Assembly: GCA_934402055.1 (NCBI GenBank)
Contig: CAKRTC010000002.1
Span: forward strand, 90,088-154,087
Direction: 5' to 3'
Origin: an uncultured Lachnospiraceae bacterium
Lineage (GTDB): Bacteria; Bacillota; Clostridia; Lachnospirales; Lachnospiraceae
Length of the DNA: 64,000 bases
Each line of letters starts with the position of its first letter. Positions within the stretch are counted from its first letter, which is position 1. Positions 44,436 through 52,846 of the stretch are shown here, one piece after another. A model generated the notes under the pieces. That model saw nothing but the letters and a program-made list of their open reading frames with translations, made no database searches and had not been told where the DNA came from. The position numbers and the translations under genes were made by a program.

Positions 44436-44468
44436 AAACGGGAACCGCTTTAAGGCAGTTCCCGTTTT
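44436..44468. terminator. Bidirectional terminator between glnN and the liv operon
   Basis: Stem AAACGGGAACCGC/GCAGTTCCCGTTT with a six-base loop and a T-tail (TTTTCT). It is the exact reverse complement of the 38768-38800 terminator. Confidence 0.85.
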
Positions 44469-44488
44469 CTGTAAGGCTAAACTTGTAG

Positions 44489-44559
44489 TTATTTATTTTT
44501 ATTTATTCATATTTAATATCTGAAAATTTATTTATTCTTATTTATTCGTATTTAATATC
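44489..44559. repeat. AT-rich 39-bp-period tandem duplication
   Basis: Two 32-base copies (44489-44520 and 44528-44559) differ at two positions; both are built of TTATTTATT units and end in TATTTAATATC. Confidence 0.7.
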
Positions 44560-44607
44560 AACTAAGCTTATTTCTCATCCAATCATATCCGCCGCAATGC
44601 ATGAACA

Positions 44608-44631
44608 AGCCGGGTCCTTACGGGCCCGGCT
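44608..44631 (-). terminator. GC-rich hairpin downstream of livF
   Basis: AGCCGGGTCC-TTAC-GGGCCCGGCT, ten pairs with one wobble. On the minus strand it is followed by TGTTCATG, not a real T-run, so it is a weak candidate for the end of the liv operon. Confidence 0.4.
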
Positions 44632-44754
44632 GCTCGGAAAAAGTTGTATCTATGCTTAAAGCAGTCTTCAACGACACTGACAAAAACGGGGGGATCACCA
44701 TTACCGTATCTGACTGCCGAAGCAAACTATGGGAAATATCAATCAACTTACTTA

Positions 44755-45459
44755 TCAGACTCCGAGGTAAGCCTTTCTTACCTCATCATTTCTAAGTAAT
44801 TCGTCGGCTTTGTCATGCATCTTGATCCTGCCGTTTTCAAGTACATAACCCTGATCTGCAATAGACAATGCCATGCGGGCATTCTGTTCGACAAGCAATA
44901 TGGTAAGTCCCTGCTCATGCAGCTCCTTGATGATCTTAAATATCTCCTGAACAAGTATCGGAGACAAGCCCATCGAAGGCTCATCCATAAGCAGTATCTT
45001 AGGTCTGCTCATAAGCGCACGTCCGACTGCGAGCATCTGCTGTTCACCTCCGGATAAGGTTCCCGCGAACTGTTTTGCACGTTCTCTCAATCTCGGAAAT
45101 CTTTTATAAACATCCTCTATCAGCTCGGCTGTATCGGATTTTTCTGCTGTAAATGCAGCACCCATCTCAAGATTCTCCTGTACGCTCATATTGGCAAATA
45201 CATGTCTTCCTTCGGGAACATGAGCCATCTTGTAGTTGACTATCTTATAATCATGTTCCTTGGTCAGTTCCTTGTCATTCCAAAGTATCGAACCGCTTGT
45301 AGCCTTTTTGAGCCCGGTTATCGTATGAAGGATGGTCGTCTTACCTGCGCCGTTCGCACCGATAAGTGTTACTATCTGCCCGTCCGGAACCTCTATGGAT
45401 ACATCATTTATCGCATAAATAACGCCATAATGAACATTTAGATTATCGATCTTCAGCAT
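44755..45459 (-). CDS. livF: Branched-chain amino acid ABC importer ATPase LivF
   Basis: Second ATPase of the Liv system, 234 residues. Walker A GANGAGKTT, signature LSGGEQQML, Walker B ILLMDEPSMGLSP, switch VEQNARMAL (Gln replaces His in the usual place, as typical of LivF). I start at 45459 with GGAGG upstream; the frame extends to 45501 inside livG. Last gene of the livKHMGF operon. Confidence 0.94.
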   Translation of the reverse strand: MLKIDNLNVHYGVIYAINDVSIEVPDGQIVTLIGANGAGKTTILHTITGLKKATSGSILWNDKELTKEHDYKIVNYKMAHVPEGRHVFANMSVQENLEMGAAFTAEKSDTAELIEDVYKRFPRLRERAKQFAGTLSGGEQQMLAVGRALMSRPKILLMDEPSMGLSPILVQEIFKIIKELHEQGLTILLVEQNARMALSIADQGYVLENGRIKMHDKADELLRNDEVRKAYLGV

Positions 45460-45472
45460 CTTACTACCTCCT

Positions 45473-46252
45473 TTACGCCTCTTTACCCAGATAAGCCTCA
45501 ATAACCTCCGGGTTCTGTGCTATCTCGGACGGAGTTCCCGATGCAAGTATCTCTCCGAAATTGAGTACATATATTCGTTCACATACATTCATAACCAGGC
45601 TCATATCATGCTCGATAAGCAGTACCGGTATATGAAAATGCTCCCTGATCATCCTGATCGAATGCAATAGCTGCTCTGTCTCCGTAGGGTTCATACCTGC
45701 TGCCGGCTCATCCAACAGCAAGAGCTTCATATCCGTGGCAAGAGCCCTTACTATCTCAAGACGTCTCTGCTGTCCGTAAGGCAGGTTCTCTGCTGCCTGC
45801 TCCGCATATTTATCAAGATCAAACATTTGAAGCAGTTCCATAGCCTTGCTGTAGATCCTTGCCTCTTCATCTCTGTATCTGCGCGTACGCATAAAGGAAT
45901 CAAATAAGCTTGCCTTCATATCCTTGTTAAAGGCAACTCTGACATTGTCAAGCACGCTCATCTTCTTAAATAATCTGATGTTCTGAAAGGTTCGTGCTAT
46001 ACCTGCCTCAACCACCTGATAAGTGGTCTTGCCGTTCATCTTTGTTCCGTTCAGATAATAACTGCCCTCTGTAGGCTGATAAACACCGGTAATAAGGTTG
46101 AAGAAGGTTGTTTTTCCGGCTCCGTTAGGTCCTATAAGTCCTATAAGCTCGCCTTCGTCAATAACGATATTGACATCATTGTTTGCCTTGAGGCCTCCGA
46201 AGGCTATTCCGAGTCCCTTTGTCTCAAGTACATGAGTCTTTGTCTCAGACAT
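45473..46252 (-). CDS. livG: Branched-chain amino acid ABC importer ATPase LivG
   Basis: First ATPase of the Liv system, 259 residues: Walker A GPNGAGKTT, a Liv-type signature NLPYGQQRRLEIVRAL, Walker B LLLLDEPAAGMNPTE, switch IEHDMSLVM. It begins two bases after the livM stop. Confidence 0.94.
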   Translation of the reverse strand: MSETKTHVLETKGLGIAFGGLKANNDVNIVIDEGELIGLIGPNGAGKTTFFNLITGVYQPTEGSYYLNGTKMNGKTTYQVVEAGIARTFQNIRLFKKMSVLDNVRVAFNKDMKASLFDSFMRTRRYRDEEARIYSKAMELLQMFDLDKYAEQAAENLPYGQQRRLEIVRALATDMKLLLLDEPAAGMNPTETEQLLHSIRMIREHFHIPVLLIEHDMSLVMNVCERIYVLNFGEILASGTPSEIAQNPEVIEAYLGKEA

Positions 46253-46253
46253 A

Positions 46254-47351
46254 TCACTTCACCTCCCCGATATCATCCTTGCCGGCTGCTGTTGTTGCCC
46301 CCTCAGTCGAAGCTCCGCCTGTCGCAGTCACAGCTTTTACCTTATTCCTGCCTGACAGCTTATCTATCAATCTCTCAAGCGAAAACTCATAGCTTCCGAA
46401 TATTCCCGACGGTTTGAAGATCATGATAACTATCAAAAGCACTGCGTAGATCAGCATACGATAGCTTGCAAAATCTGCATTTACATACGAAATGATCTGC
46501 GGAAGTGCCGAAAGTATCGGAGCAGCCACTATAGAGCCTGTCATCGATCCGCTGCCTCCCATAATAACCATGGCGAGAAACTCAGATGACTTTGAGAAGT
46601 TAAAATATGTAGGAAGCAGTGAGGTAATGCTGAGTGCATATATTGCACCGGATACTCCTGCAAAAAATGCAGATATAGTAAATGTCATTACCTTATGCTT
46701 GGTAACATTAAGTCCCGAAGCACTTGCCGCTATGTAGTCCTCTCTTATGGCTATTACCGCACGTCCGAATCTTGAACGTATATACATGTACATGAGAGTT
46801 ACACAGATAACAGTAGCTATAAATACATAATGAAAATCAGCTATCTTAGGTATGCCTGCAAATGACTTTCCGAAGGTAGAGCTGCCTGTGATGGCAGGTA
46901 TTGAAAGATTGCATAGCATAACTCTTATGATCTCGGCAACGGCAACCGTAACTATACACAGATAGTCTCCTCTGAGCCTCAGCGCCGGAATACCTACTAT
47001 GATTCCGAATACCGCAGCCACTGCTCCGGCAATGATAAGTGAAATAACAAAGAGTATAGGTGCCGGAATCGATACCTCATAAAGAGCAAGCAAGGATGTA
47101 AATATTGCCGCAGAATAGGCACCTATCGACATAAAGCCCGCATGTCCGAGTGAAAACTCACCCATGTATCCTGTAAGCAGATTCAGCGAACATACCATAA
47201 TGATGCTGTACATACCTATAATGGCAAGTCCCTTGATATACTCTGTTCTGCGTCCCAGTATACCTGTATCAAAGAGCAGACAAAGCAGAGCGAACAATAC
47301 CGCAATGCCTGCAAGATTTATCAGATAATGTCTCTTGTAAGAAGCATTCAT
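46254..47351 (-). CDS. livM: Branched-chain amino acid ABC importer permease LivM
   Basis: Channel subunit of 365 residues with about nine to ten predicted membrane spans, MVCSLNLLTGYMGEFSLGHAGFMSIGAYS as the family signature, and the cytoplasmic coupling segment GRAVIAIREDYIAASASGLNVTKHK. A Thr/Ala/Gly-rich tail ends the protein. I prefer the ATG at 47351 with GAGGTGA upstream; a GTG at 47360 is possible. Confidence 0.92.
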   Translation of the reverse strand: MNASYKRHYLINLAGIAVLFALLCLLFDTGILGRRTEYIKGLAIIGMYSIIMVCSLNLLTGYMGEFSLGHAGFMSIGAYSAAIFTSLLALYEVSIPAPILFVISLIIAGAVAAVFGIIVGIPALRLRGDYLCIVTVAVAEIIRVMLCNLSIPAITGSSTFGKSFAGIPKIADFHYVFIATVICVTLMYMYIRSRFGRAVIAIREDYIAASASGLNVTKHKVMTFTISAFFAGVSGAIYALSITSLLPTYFNFSKSSEFLAMVIMGGSGSMTGSIVAAPILSALPQIISYVNADFASYRMLIYAVLLIVIMIFKPSGIFGSYEFSLERLIDKLSGRNKVKAVTATGGASTEGATTAAGKDDIGEVK

Positions 47352-47361
47352 AATACTCACC

Positions 47362-48249
47362 TCAGACTTTCTCGTTGTCTTTTCTGCCGAGAAGTCCGGT
47401 AGGCTTTATCAGCAGTACCAAAATCAAGAGACCGTAGGTTATAGCCTCGTACCATGAAGGGAAAAGGTATACCTTGACAAATATCTCTATAAGTCCGAGC
47501 AGGAGTCCTCCTATCATTGCTCCCGGTATAGAACCAATACCGCCCAATATGGCAGCCGCAAAGGCTTTAAGTCCGAGTGTTATGCCAAGCTCATTCTTTA
47601 TACTTACATAAGAAGTTACGTACATCATTGAAGCTATAGCAGCCAGCCCCGAACCGAGTGCAAAGGTAACTGTAATTACTCTGTTGACATTAATGCCTAC
47701 AAGAGCGGAGGCTATGCGGTCCTCCGGGACCGCACGCATCGCTTTACCTATGGTTGTCTTCTGAACAAATATCATCAGAAGGATCATTGTAATGATTCCG
47801 ATGGAAAGAGTCAGAAGTGTTTTACCCTGCAGGGAAATATTGCCGATAGTTATATTGGGGAGATCAAACATAGCCGGAACATTTCTCGGAGTTGTTCCGA
47901 AGAGTACCAGCGCCAGATTTTCAAGAAACAGACTCATTCCCAAAGCTGTTATAAGCGCAGTCATCGAACCGTGTCCTCTGACAGGCTTATAAGCGATCTG
48001 CTCCGTGAGTACTCCGACTGCAACGCACACAAGTATGGCAATAATTATCGCAAAAGGCTTCGGCACACCTATGCTGTCCATAAACGGTATCGAATAAAAT
48101 AATGTAAATCCGCCGATCATGATAAAATCACCATGAGCAAAGTTGATCATCCTGATTATTCCGTATACCATTGTGTAACCGAGTGCGGTCAGTGCATATA
48201 TAGATCCCAGATTCAGCCCGTTTGTCAGGCTCTGCAGAAATAAAAGCAT
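47362..48249 (-). CDS. livH: Branched-chain amino acid ABC importer permease LivH
   Basis: Channel subunit of 295 residues with about eight membrane spans; LGSIYALTALGYTMVYGIIRMINFAHGDFIMIGGF is the family signature (quoted in part) and TIGKAMRAVPEDRIASALVGINVNR the coupling segment. It follows livK by 27 bases containing an intercistronic hairpin. Confidence 0.92.
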   Translation of the reverse strand: MLLFLQSLTNGLNLGSIYALTALGYTMVYGIIRMINFAHGDFIMIGGFTLFYSIPFMDSIGVPKPFAIIIAILVCVAVGVLTEQIAYKPVRGHGSMTALITALGMSLFLENLALVLFGTTPRNVPAMFDLPNITIGNISLQGKTLLTLSIGIITMILLMIFVQKTTIGKAMRAVPEDRIASALVGINVNRVITVTFALGSGLAAIASMMYVTSYVSIKNELGITLGLKAFAAAILGGIGSIPGAMIGGLLLGLIEIFVKVYLFPSWYEAITYGLLILVLLIKPTGLLGRKDNEKV

Positions 48250-48267
48250 TTCGTATCCCCCTTCCGA

Positions 48268-48287
48268 GAGAGGCTTTTATGCCTCTC
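48268..48287 (-). promoter_or_regulatory. Intercistronic hairpin at the livK stop
   Basis: GAGAGGC-TTTTAT-GCCTCTC; the livK stop codon lies in the loop. It probably stabilises livK mRNA and reduces expression of the membrane genes, a common layout for ABC importers. Confidence 0.55.
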
Positions 48288-49485
48288 CGCCTACCTTGTC
48301 GTAGTAAGTAACCTCGCCATCCTTAAATGTCTCAATAGTGAATGCCTTGATAGGATCTCCGTTTTCGTCAAACTTTACGTGTCCTGTAACACCTGTGAAA
48401 TCTATTGCGGCAAGTGCATCCTTGATAACAGCCGGATCTGTTGATCCCGACTCCTCTATAGCCTGCTTGAGCATATATACAGAGTCATAATACAAAGCTG
48501 CTGCAGCGCAGAGACTGTCTGAACCAAACTCATCTGTGTAGGTCTTTACAAAGCTCTGTATCTTCTCGTCTGAATCTCCGAAATCAAGGTGGTTCAGATA
48601 ATAGGTGTTTTCAAAATCAGCCTCAAGTCCGCTTGTATCGGCTCCGTCCCAGCCGTCACCGCCAACGATACCTCCTGTAAAGCCTGCAGCTCTTGCCTGC
48701 TGAACAAGCATAGGTGCCGTATCAAGATAGTTCGGATAAGCAATCGCATCACAACCCTCTGCAACTACCTTTGAAACCTGTGCACTGAAGTCTGTATCTG
48801 TCGAGTTACACTCATAAACAACGTAATCAACACCGTTTTCATCAAAATACTTGCTTATCGACTCATAAAGTCCTGTGCAATAATCCTCATTAGATCCGTA
48901 GATGATCGCTGCCTTCTTGGCTCCGAGCTTATCCTTGATAAACTCTGCCATTGCAGGGCCCTGAGCATCATCCGAGAAGCATGCACGGAAGATATAATCA
49001 CCTATCTTACATATAGAAGCATTGGTAGACTGAGGTGTGATAACGATAAGACCGTCAGACTGTGCCTGGGTCGCAAATGCCTTGGTACAGGAGCTTGCAT
49101 AGGTTCCGATAATACCTAAAATATCGTAGGATGCACAGTTGTTATATGCACTTATCGCCTCTGTAGAATCGGACTTGTCATCACAGATAACTGCGGCATT
49201 AAGCGAATAAGACTTATCTCCGACCTTAACTCCGCCTGCTTCATTGATCTCCTCGAGAGCAAGATTAACACCGTTCTTTGCTGCTTCACCATACAATGCA
49301 TGCGGTCCGGTAAGCGGTGCGATAACTCCAAATGAAAGGGTATCTCCGTCAGCTGCCGAAGCCGTAGTCTCCGATGATGCTGCCGCCGTAGACTCTGCGG
49401 AAGAAGAACCCGATGCTCCGCAGCCTGAAAGTGCTGCCGCAGCAAGTGCTCCTGCCATCAATAATGAAAGTGCTCTTTTTTTCAT
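48277..49485 (-). CDS. livK: Branched-chain amino acid-binding lipoprotein
   Basis: Extracytoplasmic receptor of the Liv importer, 402 residues. The signal peptide ends in lipobox LSGC (Cys about 22) and a Ser/Ala-rich linker follows; the mature fold is a two-lobed periplasmic type I domain (GVIAPLTGPHALYGEAAKNGVNLALEEIN quoted in part; DDKSDSTEAISAY; GGDGWDGADTSG). Ligand could be Leu/Ile/Val or a related amino acid. AGGAGG precedes the ATG. Confidence 0.92.
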   Translation of the reverse strand: MKKRALSLLMAGALAAAALSGCGASGSSSAESTAAASSETTASAADGDTLSFGVIAPLTGPHALYGEAAKNGVNLALEEINEAGGVKVGDKSYSLNAAVICDDKSDSTEAISAYNNCASYDILGIIGTYASSCTKAFATQAQSDGLIVITPQSTNASICKIGDYIFRACFSDDAQGPAMAEFIKDKLGAKKAAIIYGSNEDYCTGLYESISKYFDENGVDYVVYECNSTDTDFSAQVSKVVAEGCDAIAYPNYLDTAPMLVQQARAAGFTGGIVGGDGWDGADTSGLEADFENTYYLNHLDFGDSDEKIQSFVKTYTDEFGSDSLCAAAALYYDSVYMLKQAIEESGSTDPAVIKDALAAIDFTGVTGHVKFDENGDPIKAFTIETFKDGEVTYYDKVGGEA

Positions 49486-49526
49486 TTGCTTTGTCCTCCT
49501 CTATACAATTGATATGTATACAAAAA

Positions 49527-49564
49527 GGTCTCAGTCATTCTCCTTTGGAAAAATCACTGAGACC
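49527..49564 (-). terminator. Hairpin with T-tract in the livK leader
   Basis: Arms GGTCTCAGT (49564-49556 on the minus strand) and ACTGAGACC (49535-49527) pair perfectly, followed by TTTTTG. It may end the upstream kinase-like gene or attenuate the liv operon. The loop contains AAAGGAG and an ATG that opens an 18-codon frame overlapping the livK start. Confidence 0.65.
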
Positions 49565-49663
49565 ACCTTGTCTTCTCATTTGCGGCTTAGCCACATTTTT
49601 ATGTTTATTATTGTCTTTGCTTCACATCTTACTTACGCTTCGGTGCAATACCGATATCTCCGA

Positions 49664-50296
49664 TTACGGTATCGGAACTCCGAATCTGACATTCAGATAA
49701 TCCATTATGATGTCAGCCGCCTGTTCCTTTGTCATCTCTCCTGTATTCAGACACAGATCGTAATTGTAAGGATCCTTCCATTCCCTTCCGGTGTGATATT
49801 TATAATATCCGGATCGATACTCGTCTGTTCTGAATACATATCTTCTTGCCTCATCATAGCTGTATCCCATACGCTTCATTTCCTTTTGTATGCAATACTC
49901 CGGATCGGCATATAAGAAAACGGCGAGTACTCTCGGATTATCTTTCAGTATGTAATCGGCTCCCCGGCCTATACATATATATGACTCCTTCTCGGCAAGC
50001 TCCTTAAGTACCTTTGCCTGAAATGCGAAGAGATTGTCATTTGACGTAAAATCGTCATTTTCCGGAGGGATGATCTCTCCGTTATACACTCTCTTTGAGA
50101 CCTTATACAAAAGGCTCTGTCTCGTGGTCTCATCTGCTGCGGCAAACAGTCTCTCGTTGATACCGCTGTCCTCACTTGCAAGCTGCAGCAGCTTTCTGTC
50201 ATAGAGGTTGATATCATATCTGGATGCCAGTATCTTGCTTATGGCAGTTGCGCCGCCTCCGCAGGTTCTTGTTACGGCAATGATAAAATTATCCAT
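49664..50296 (-). CDS. Cytidylate kinase-like family protein
   Basis: A 210-residue P-loop protein of the cytidylate-kinase-like (CMP_kin2-like) group common in Firmicutes. The nucleotide loop is TRTCGGGATAISKILASRYDIN (Gly-rich, without a standard GKS/T), with a lid-like arginine region KEMKRMGYSYDEARRYVFRTDEYRSGYYKYHTG. The missing canonical Walker A Lys raises doubt about nucleotide kinase activity. AGAGAGG lies before the ATG. Its 5' region contains a composite intergenic repeat. Confidence 0.72.
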   Translation of the reverse strand: MDNFIIAVTRTCGGGATAISKILASRYDINLYDRKLLQLASEDSGINERLFAAADETTRQSLLYKVSKRVYNGEIIPPENDDFTSNDNLFAFQAKVLKELAEKESYICIGRGADYILKDNPRVLAVFLYADPEYCIQKEMKRMGYSYDEARRYVFRTDEYRSGYYKYHTGREWKDPYNYDLCLNTGEMTKEQAADIIMDYLNVRFGVPIP

Positions 50297-50321
50297 TGTA
50301 TTACCTCTCTTTCATAAAAAG

Positions 50322-50446
50322 AATGTGCCTTGGTACATTCTCGCGCCGAGCGCGGTCGCTTGCGACAAGTTTCTCCTTCGTGCGAGTGCGCATCCCGCGG
50401 AGCGTTTTTTGATTCATAGGACACAATTTCCTATGAATCAAAAAAA
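50322..50446 (-). repeat. Composite structured intergenic repeat, inverted copy
   Basis: On the minus strand this reads a 17-bp perfect palindrome arm (TTTTTTGATTCATAGGA with TCCTATGAATCAAAAAA, 50405-50445), a GC-rich middle, then GAATGTACC-AA-GGCACATTC with TTTTTATG. The ATAGGA...TCCTAT and GAATGT...ACATTC parts match, in order, those at 13160-13255. Confidence 0.7.
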
Positions 50447-50607
50447 TCACGTAAAGGCACTCGGTAGCTTCAATTTCGAAATTACCATGCGCCTTCGCGT
50501 GATTTATGTTGTCGATAATAATGACTTCAAAACGATTTGTCAACAAAAATTTTTCGTGAAAACATATGATTTTTCGGTTTGTATATTAGGAAAAAATAAA
50601 TTTTCTG

Positions 50608-50636
50608 TTGATATTTTCTTTTTCTGAGAGTATTAT
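50608..50636 (+). promoter_or_regulatory. Promoter upstream of the asnB leader terminator
   Basis: -35 TTGATA (50608-50613), 17-base spacer, -10 TATTAT (50631-50636). Transcription should start near 50643, about 15 bases before a strong terminator. Confidence 0.65.
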
Positions 50637-50657
50637 ATCGGCATAGTTTTCGAAACA

Positions 50658-50696
50658 ACGGTGTTTCCCCAAGGGGAAATGCCGTTTTTATTTTTT
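50658..50696 (+). terminator. Strong terminator ahead of asnB
   Basis: Thirteen-pair stem ACGGTGTTTCCCC/GGGGAAATGCCGT (two wobbles) then TTTTTATTTTTT. No plus-strand gene precedes it, so it is either an attenuator for asnB or the end of a roughly 55-base RNA. Confidence 0.8.
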
Positions 50697-50832
50697 CCGG
50701 AATTATCTGCATTGCGAATCGTTTTTCATAATGGTTTCTGCAGACTGTGATCTTATATCGATCCCGGCTCCGGAAAAAGGAAGTATATTGATTTTAAACA
50801 CAACAAACAGATCATACACGGGGGACAACAAT

Positions 50833-52521
50833 ATGTGCGGATTCGTCGGAATGTTTGATATTGCACTCGGAGAAGCAGACAGCTTCAGAGAAGATGTCAT
50901 CGCAATGAGCAGAAAGATACGTCACAGAGGACCGGACTGGTCGGGCGTATACACAGGTAAGGATGCCGTGATCAGTCACGAGCGTCTGTCTATAGTAGAT
51001 CCTTTATCGGGCAAGCAGCCTTTGTACAGCCCGGACGGCAAGCTCGTACTTGCAGCCAACGGTGAGATATACAATCATATGGAGATCAGAGAGCGCTATA
51101 AGGGCAAATATGATTTCCGGACCATGTCGGACTGTGAGGTCATACTTGCACTCTACAAGGACAAGGGCGAGAGCTTTCTCGAGGATCTGAACGGAATCTT
51201 CGCATTCTGCCTCTATGACAGCGACAGAGACTGCTATATCGTAGCACGTGATCATATCGGTATCATTCCTCTCTATCAGGGCTGGGATCAGGACGGTCAT
51301 TACTATGTGGCAAGCGAGCTCAAGGCTCTTGAGGGCGTATGCTCTACTATCACAGAGTTCATGCCGGGTACAGTATATTCATCAGAAACAGGCAAGACCA
51401 CAAAATGGTACACAAGAGACTGGGAATCCTATGATGCAGTCAAGGATAACGATGCAAGCGTTGCTGCTGTAAGAGAAGGTCTTGAAGCTGCCGTTAAGAG
51501 ACAGATGATGAGTGATGTTCCTTACGGAGTATTGCTCTCAGGCGGACTTGACAGCTCTGTTATTGCAGCCATTACAGCAAAGTATGCCCAGAAGCGTATC
51601 GAGTCTGATGATAAGGAGGCTGCATGGTGGCCGAGACTTCATTCCTTTGCCATCGGTCTTAAGGGTGCTCCGGATCTCGTTGCCGCAAGAAAGGCCGCAG
51701 AATATATCGGAACCGTACACCATGAGGTCAACTTCACGATTCAGGAGGCTCTTGACGCTATAGATGATGTTATCTATCATCTTGAGACCTACGATATAAC
51801 CACAGTAAGAGCCGCTACTCCGATGTTCCTGCTTGCCAGAGTCATCAAGAGCATGGGTATCAAGATGGTTCTCTCTGGTGAAGGCTCCGACGAGCTCTTC
51901 GGAGGATATCTCTACTTCCATAAGGCTCCGAATGCCAAGGAATTCCATGAGGAGACCGTGCGTAAGCTTTCCAAGCTCCACCTCTATGACTGCCTGAGAG
52001 CAAACAAGGCTCTTGCCGCATGGGGCGTTGAGGGACGAGTACCGTTCCTTGACAAGGAGTTTATCGATATTGCCATGAGACTCAATCCAAAGGCCAAGAT
52101 GAGCGTGGATGAGAACGGCAAGCCTAGGATCGAAAAATGGATAGTTCGTGAAGCCTTTAAGGATATGCTTCCGGATGATATCGTATGGAGACAGAAGGAG
52201 CAGTTCTCAGACGGTGTAGGCTATTCATGGATAGATACGCTTAAGGAGACAACAAACAAGCTTATCAGCGATCATCAGTTTGCTCTCGCCGATAAGAGAT
52301 TCCCTATCAACACACCTGCCACAAAGGAAGAGTACTATTACAGGACTATCTTCAGCAAACACTTCCCGTCGGAAAGCGCCGCAAAGTGTGTTCCGCATGA
52401 GGCATCGGTTGCCTGCTCAACAGCCAAGGCTCTTGAGTGGGATGAGGCATTCAAGAAGATGAACGAGCCTTCGGGTCGTGCCGTTGCCGGCGTACATGAG
52501 CATGCAGCCGAGGGTATCTGA
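50833..52521 (+). CDS. asnB: Glutamine-hydrolysing asparagine synthetase B
   Basis: Makes asparagine from aspartate, glutamine and ATP in the cytoplasm. The N-terminal class II amidotransferase begins MCGFVGMF with nucleophile Cys2 exposed after Met removal; the synthetase domain has the PP-loop SGGLDSS at 236-242 and VLSGEGSDELFGGYLYFHKAP (quoted in part). Length 562 is close to AsnB of E. coli (554). I use the ATG at 50833 because Cys must be residue 2 and GGGGGA precedes it; longer frames upstream are not real. Confidence 0.96.
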   Translation: MCGFVGMFDIALGEADSFREDVIAMSRKIRHRGPDWSGVYTGKDAVISHERLSIVDPLSGKQPLYSPDGKLVLAANGEIYNHMEIRERYKGKYDFRTMSDCEVILALYKDKGESFLEDLNGIFAFCLYDSDRDCYIVARDHIGIIPLYQGWDQDGHYYVASELKALEGVCSTITEFMPGTVYSSETGKTTKWYTRDWESYDAVKDNDASVAAVREGLEAAVKRQMMSDVPYGVLLSGGLDSSVIAAITAKYAQKRIESDDKEAAWWPRLHSFAIGLKGAPDLVAARKAAEYIGTVHHEVNFTIQEALDAIDDVIYHLETYDITTVRAATPMFLLARVIKSMGIKMVLSGEGSDELFGGYLYFHKAPNAKEFHEETVRKLSKLHLYDCLRANKALAAWGVEGRVPFLDKEFIDIAMRLNPKAKMSVDENGKPRIEKWIVREAFKDMLPDDIVWRQKEQFSDGVGYSWIDTLKETTNKLISDHQFALADKRFPINTPATKEEYYYRTIFSKHFPSESAAKCVPHEASVACSTAKALEWDEAFKKMNEPSGRAVAGVHEHAAEGI

Positions 52522-52846
52522 TATAAATCAAGTACTGCGGCTTTACTCTGATATAGAGTATACTGCCTCTAAGTTTTACACATTCACATTCCTAAGCTTT
52601 ATCGCAAATGTATCATGCTATGCTTTGCATTAAAAGCTTAGCTTACATCTACCGATATTTCCCCGGAGAAAAGAGGACTGCTGATCGTCAGCGGTCCTCT
52701 TTGTATATACTCTTTCATTTGTTCAATTGTCCGACTGCTTAACAAAGACCTATGACTGAAGCTCATACCTGATTCCGCTCCGCAACTGCACTAAGCGCTT
52801 ATGTCAAATCTCCAATCACCAATTTCTCAAGTACAGCTTTAACAGC
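52522..52846. other. Intergenic region between asnB and nudC
   Basis: Convergent region of about 325 bases; the asnB terminator lies at 52670-52706. I see no gene in the rest. Confidence 0.5.
52670..52706 (+). terminator. Rho-independent terminator after asnB
   Basis: Fifteen-pair stem AAAGAGGACTGCTGA/TCAGCGGTCCTCTTT (one wobble) with loop TCG, then GTATAT. Confidence 0.85.

Larger units (their letters stand above)
44279..44754. other. Gene-free region between glnN and livF with several hairpins and short repeats
   Basis: Contents: a nested inverted pair AAAAGTGT...ACACTTTT (44307-44343) around ATGCTTGCAT; TGGCG-GATA-CGCCA (near 44358-44371); GAGCC-GGCA-TGGCTC-like dyad (near 44397-44412); the bidirectional terminator (44436-44468); a 39-bp-period AT-rich tandem duplication (44489-44559); and the GC-rich hairpin 44608-44631. 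No supported gene. Confidence 0.6.
50297..50832. other. Gene-free region between the kinase-like gene and asnB
   Basis: About 536 bases without a supported gene. It holds the composite repeat (50322-50446), a long imperfect hairpin built on AAATCACG...CGTGATTT (about 50443-50507), an isolated promoter (50608-50636) and a strong terminator (50658-50696), followed by the asnB ribosome binding site. Confidence 0.65.

Noticed and set aside
44601..44795. 64-residue plus-strand frame after the hairpin downstream of glnN
   Set aside because: It lacks a ribosome binding site, overlaps livF antisense and starts inside the GC-rich hairpin.
50600..50832. T-box riboswitch for asnB
   Set aside because: The leader is too short and I find no T-box consensus or specifier domain.
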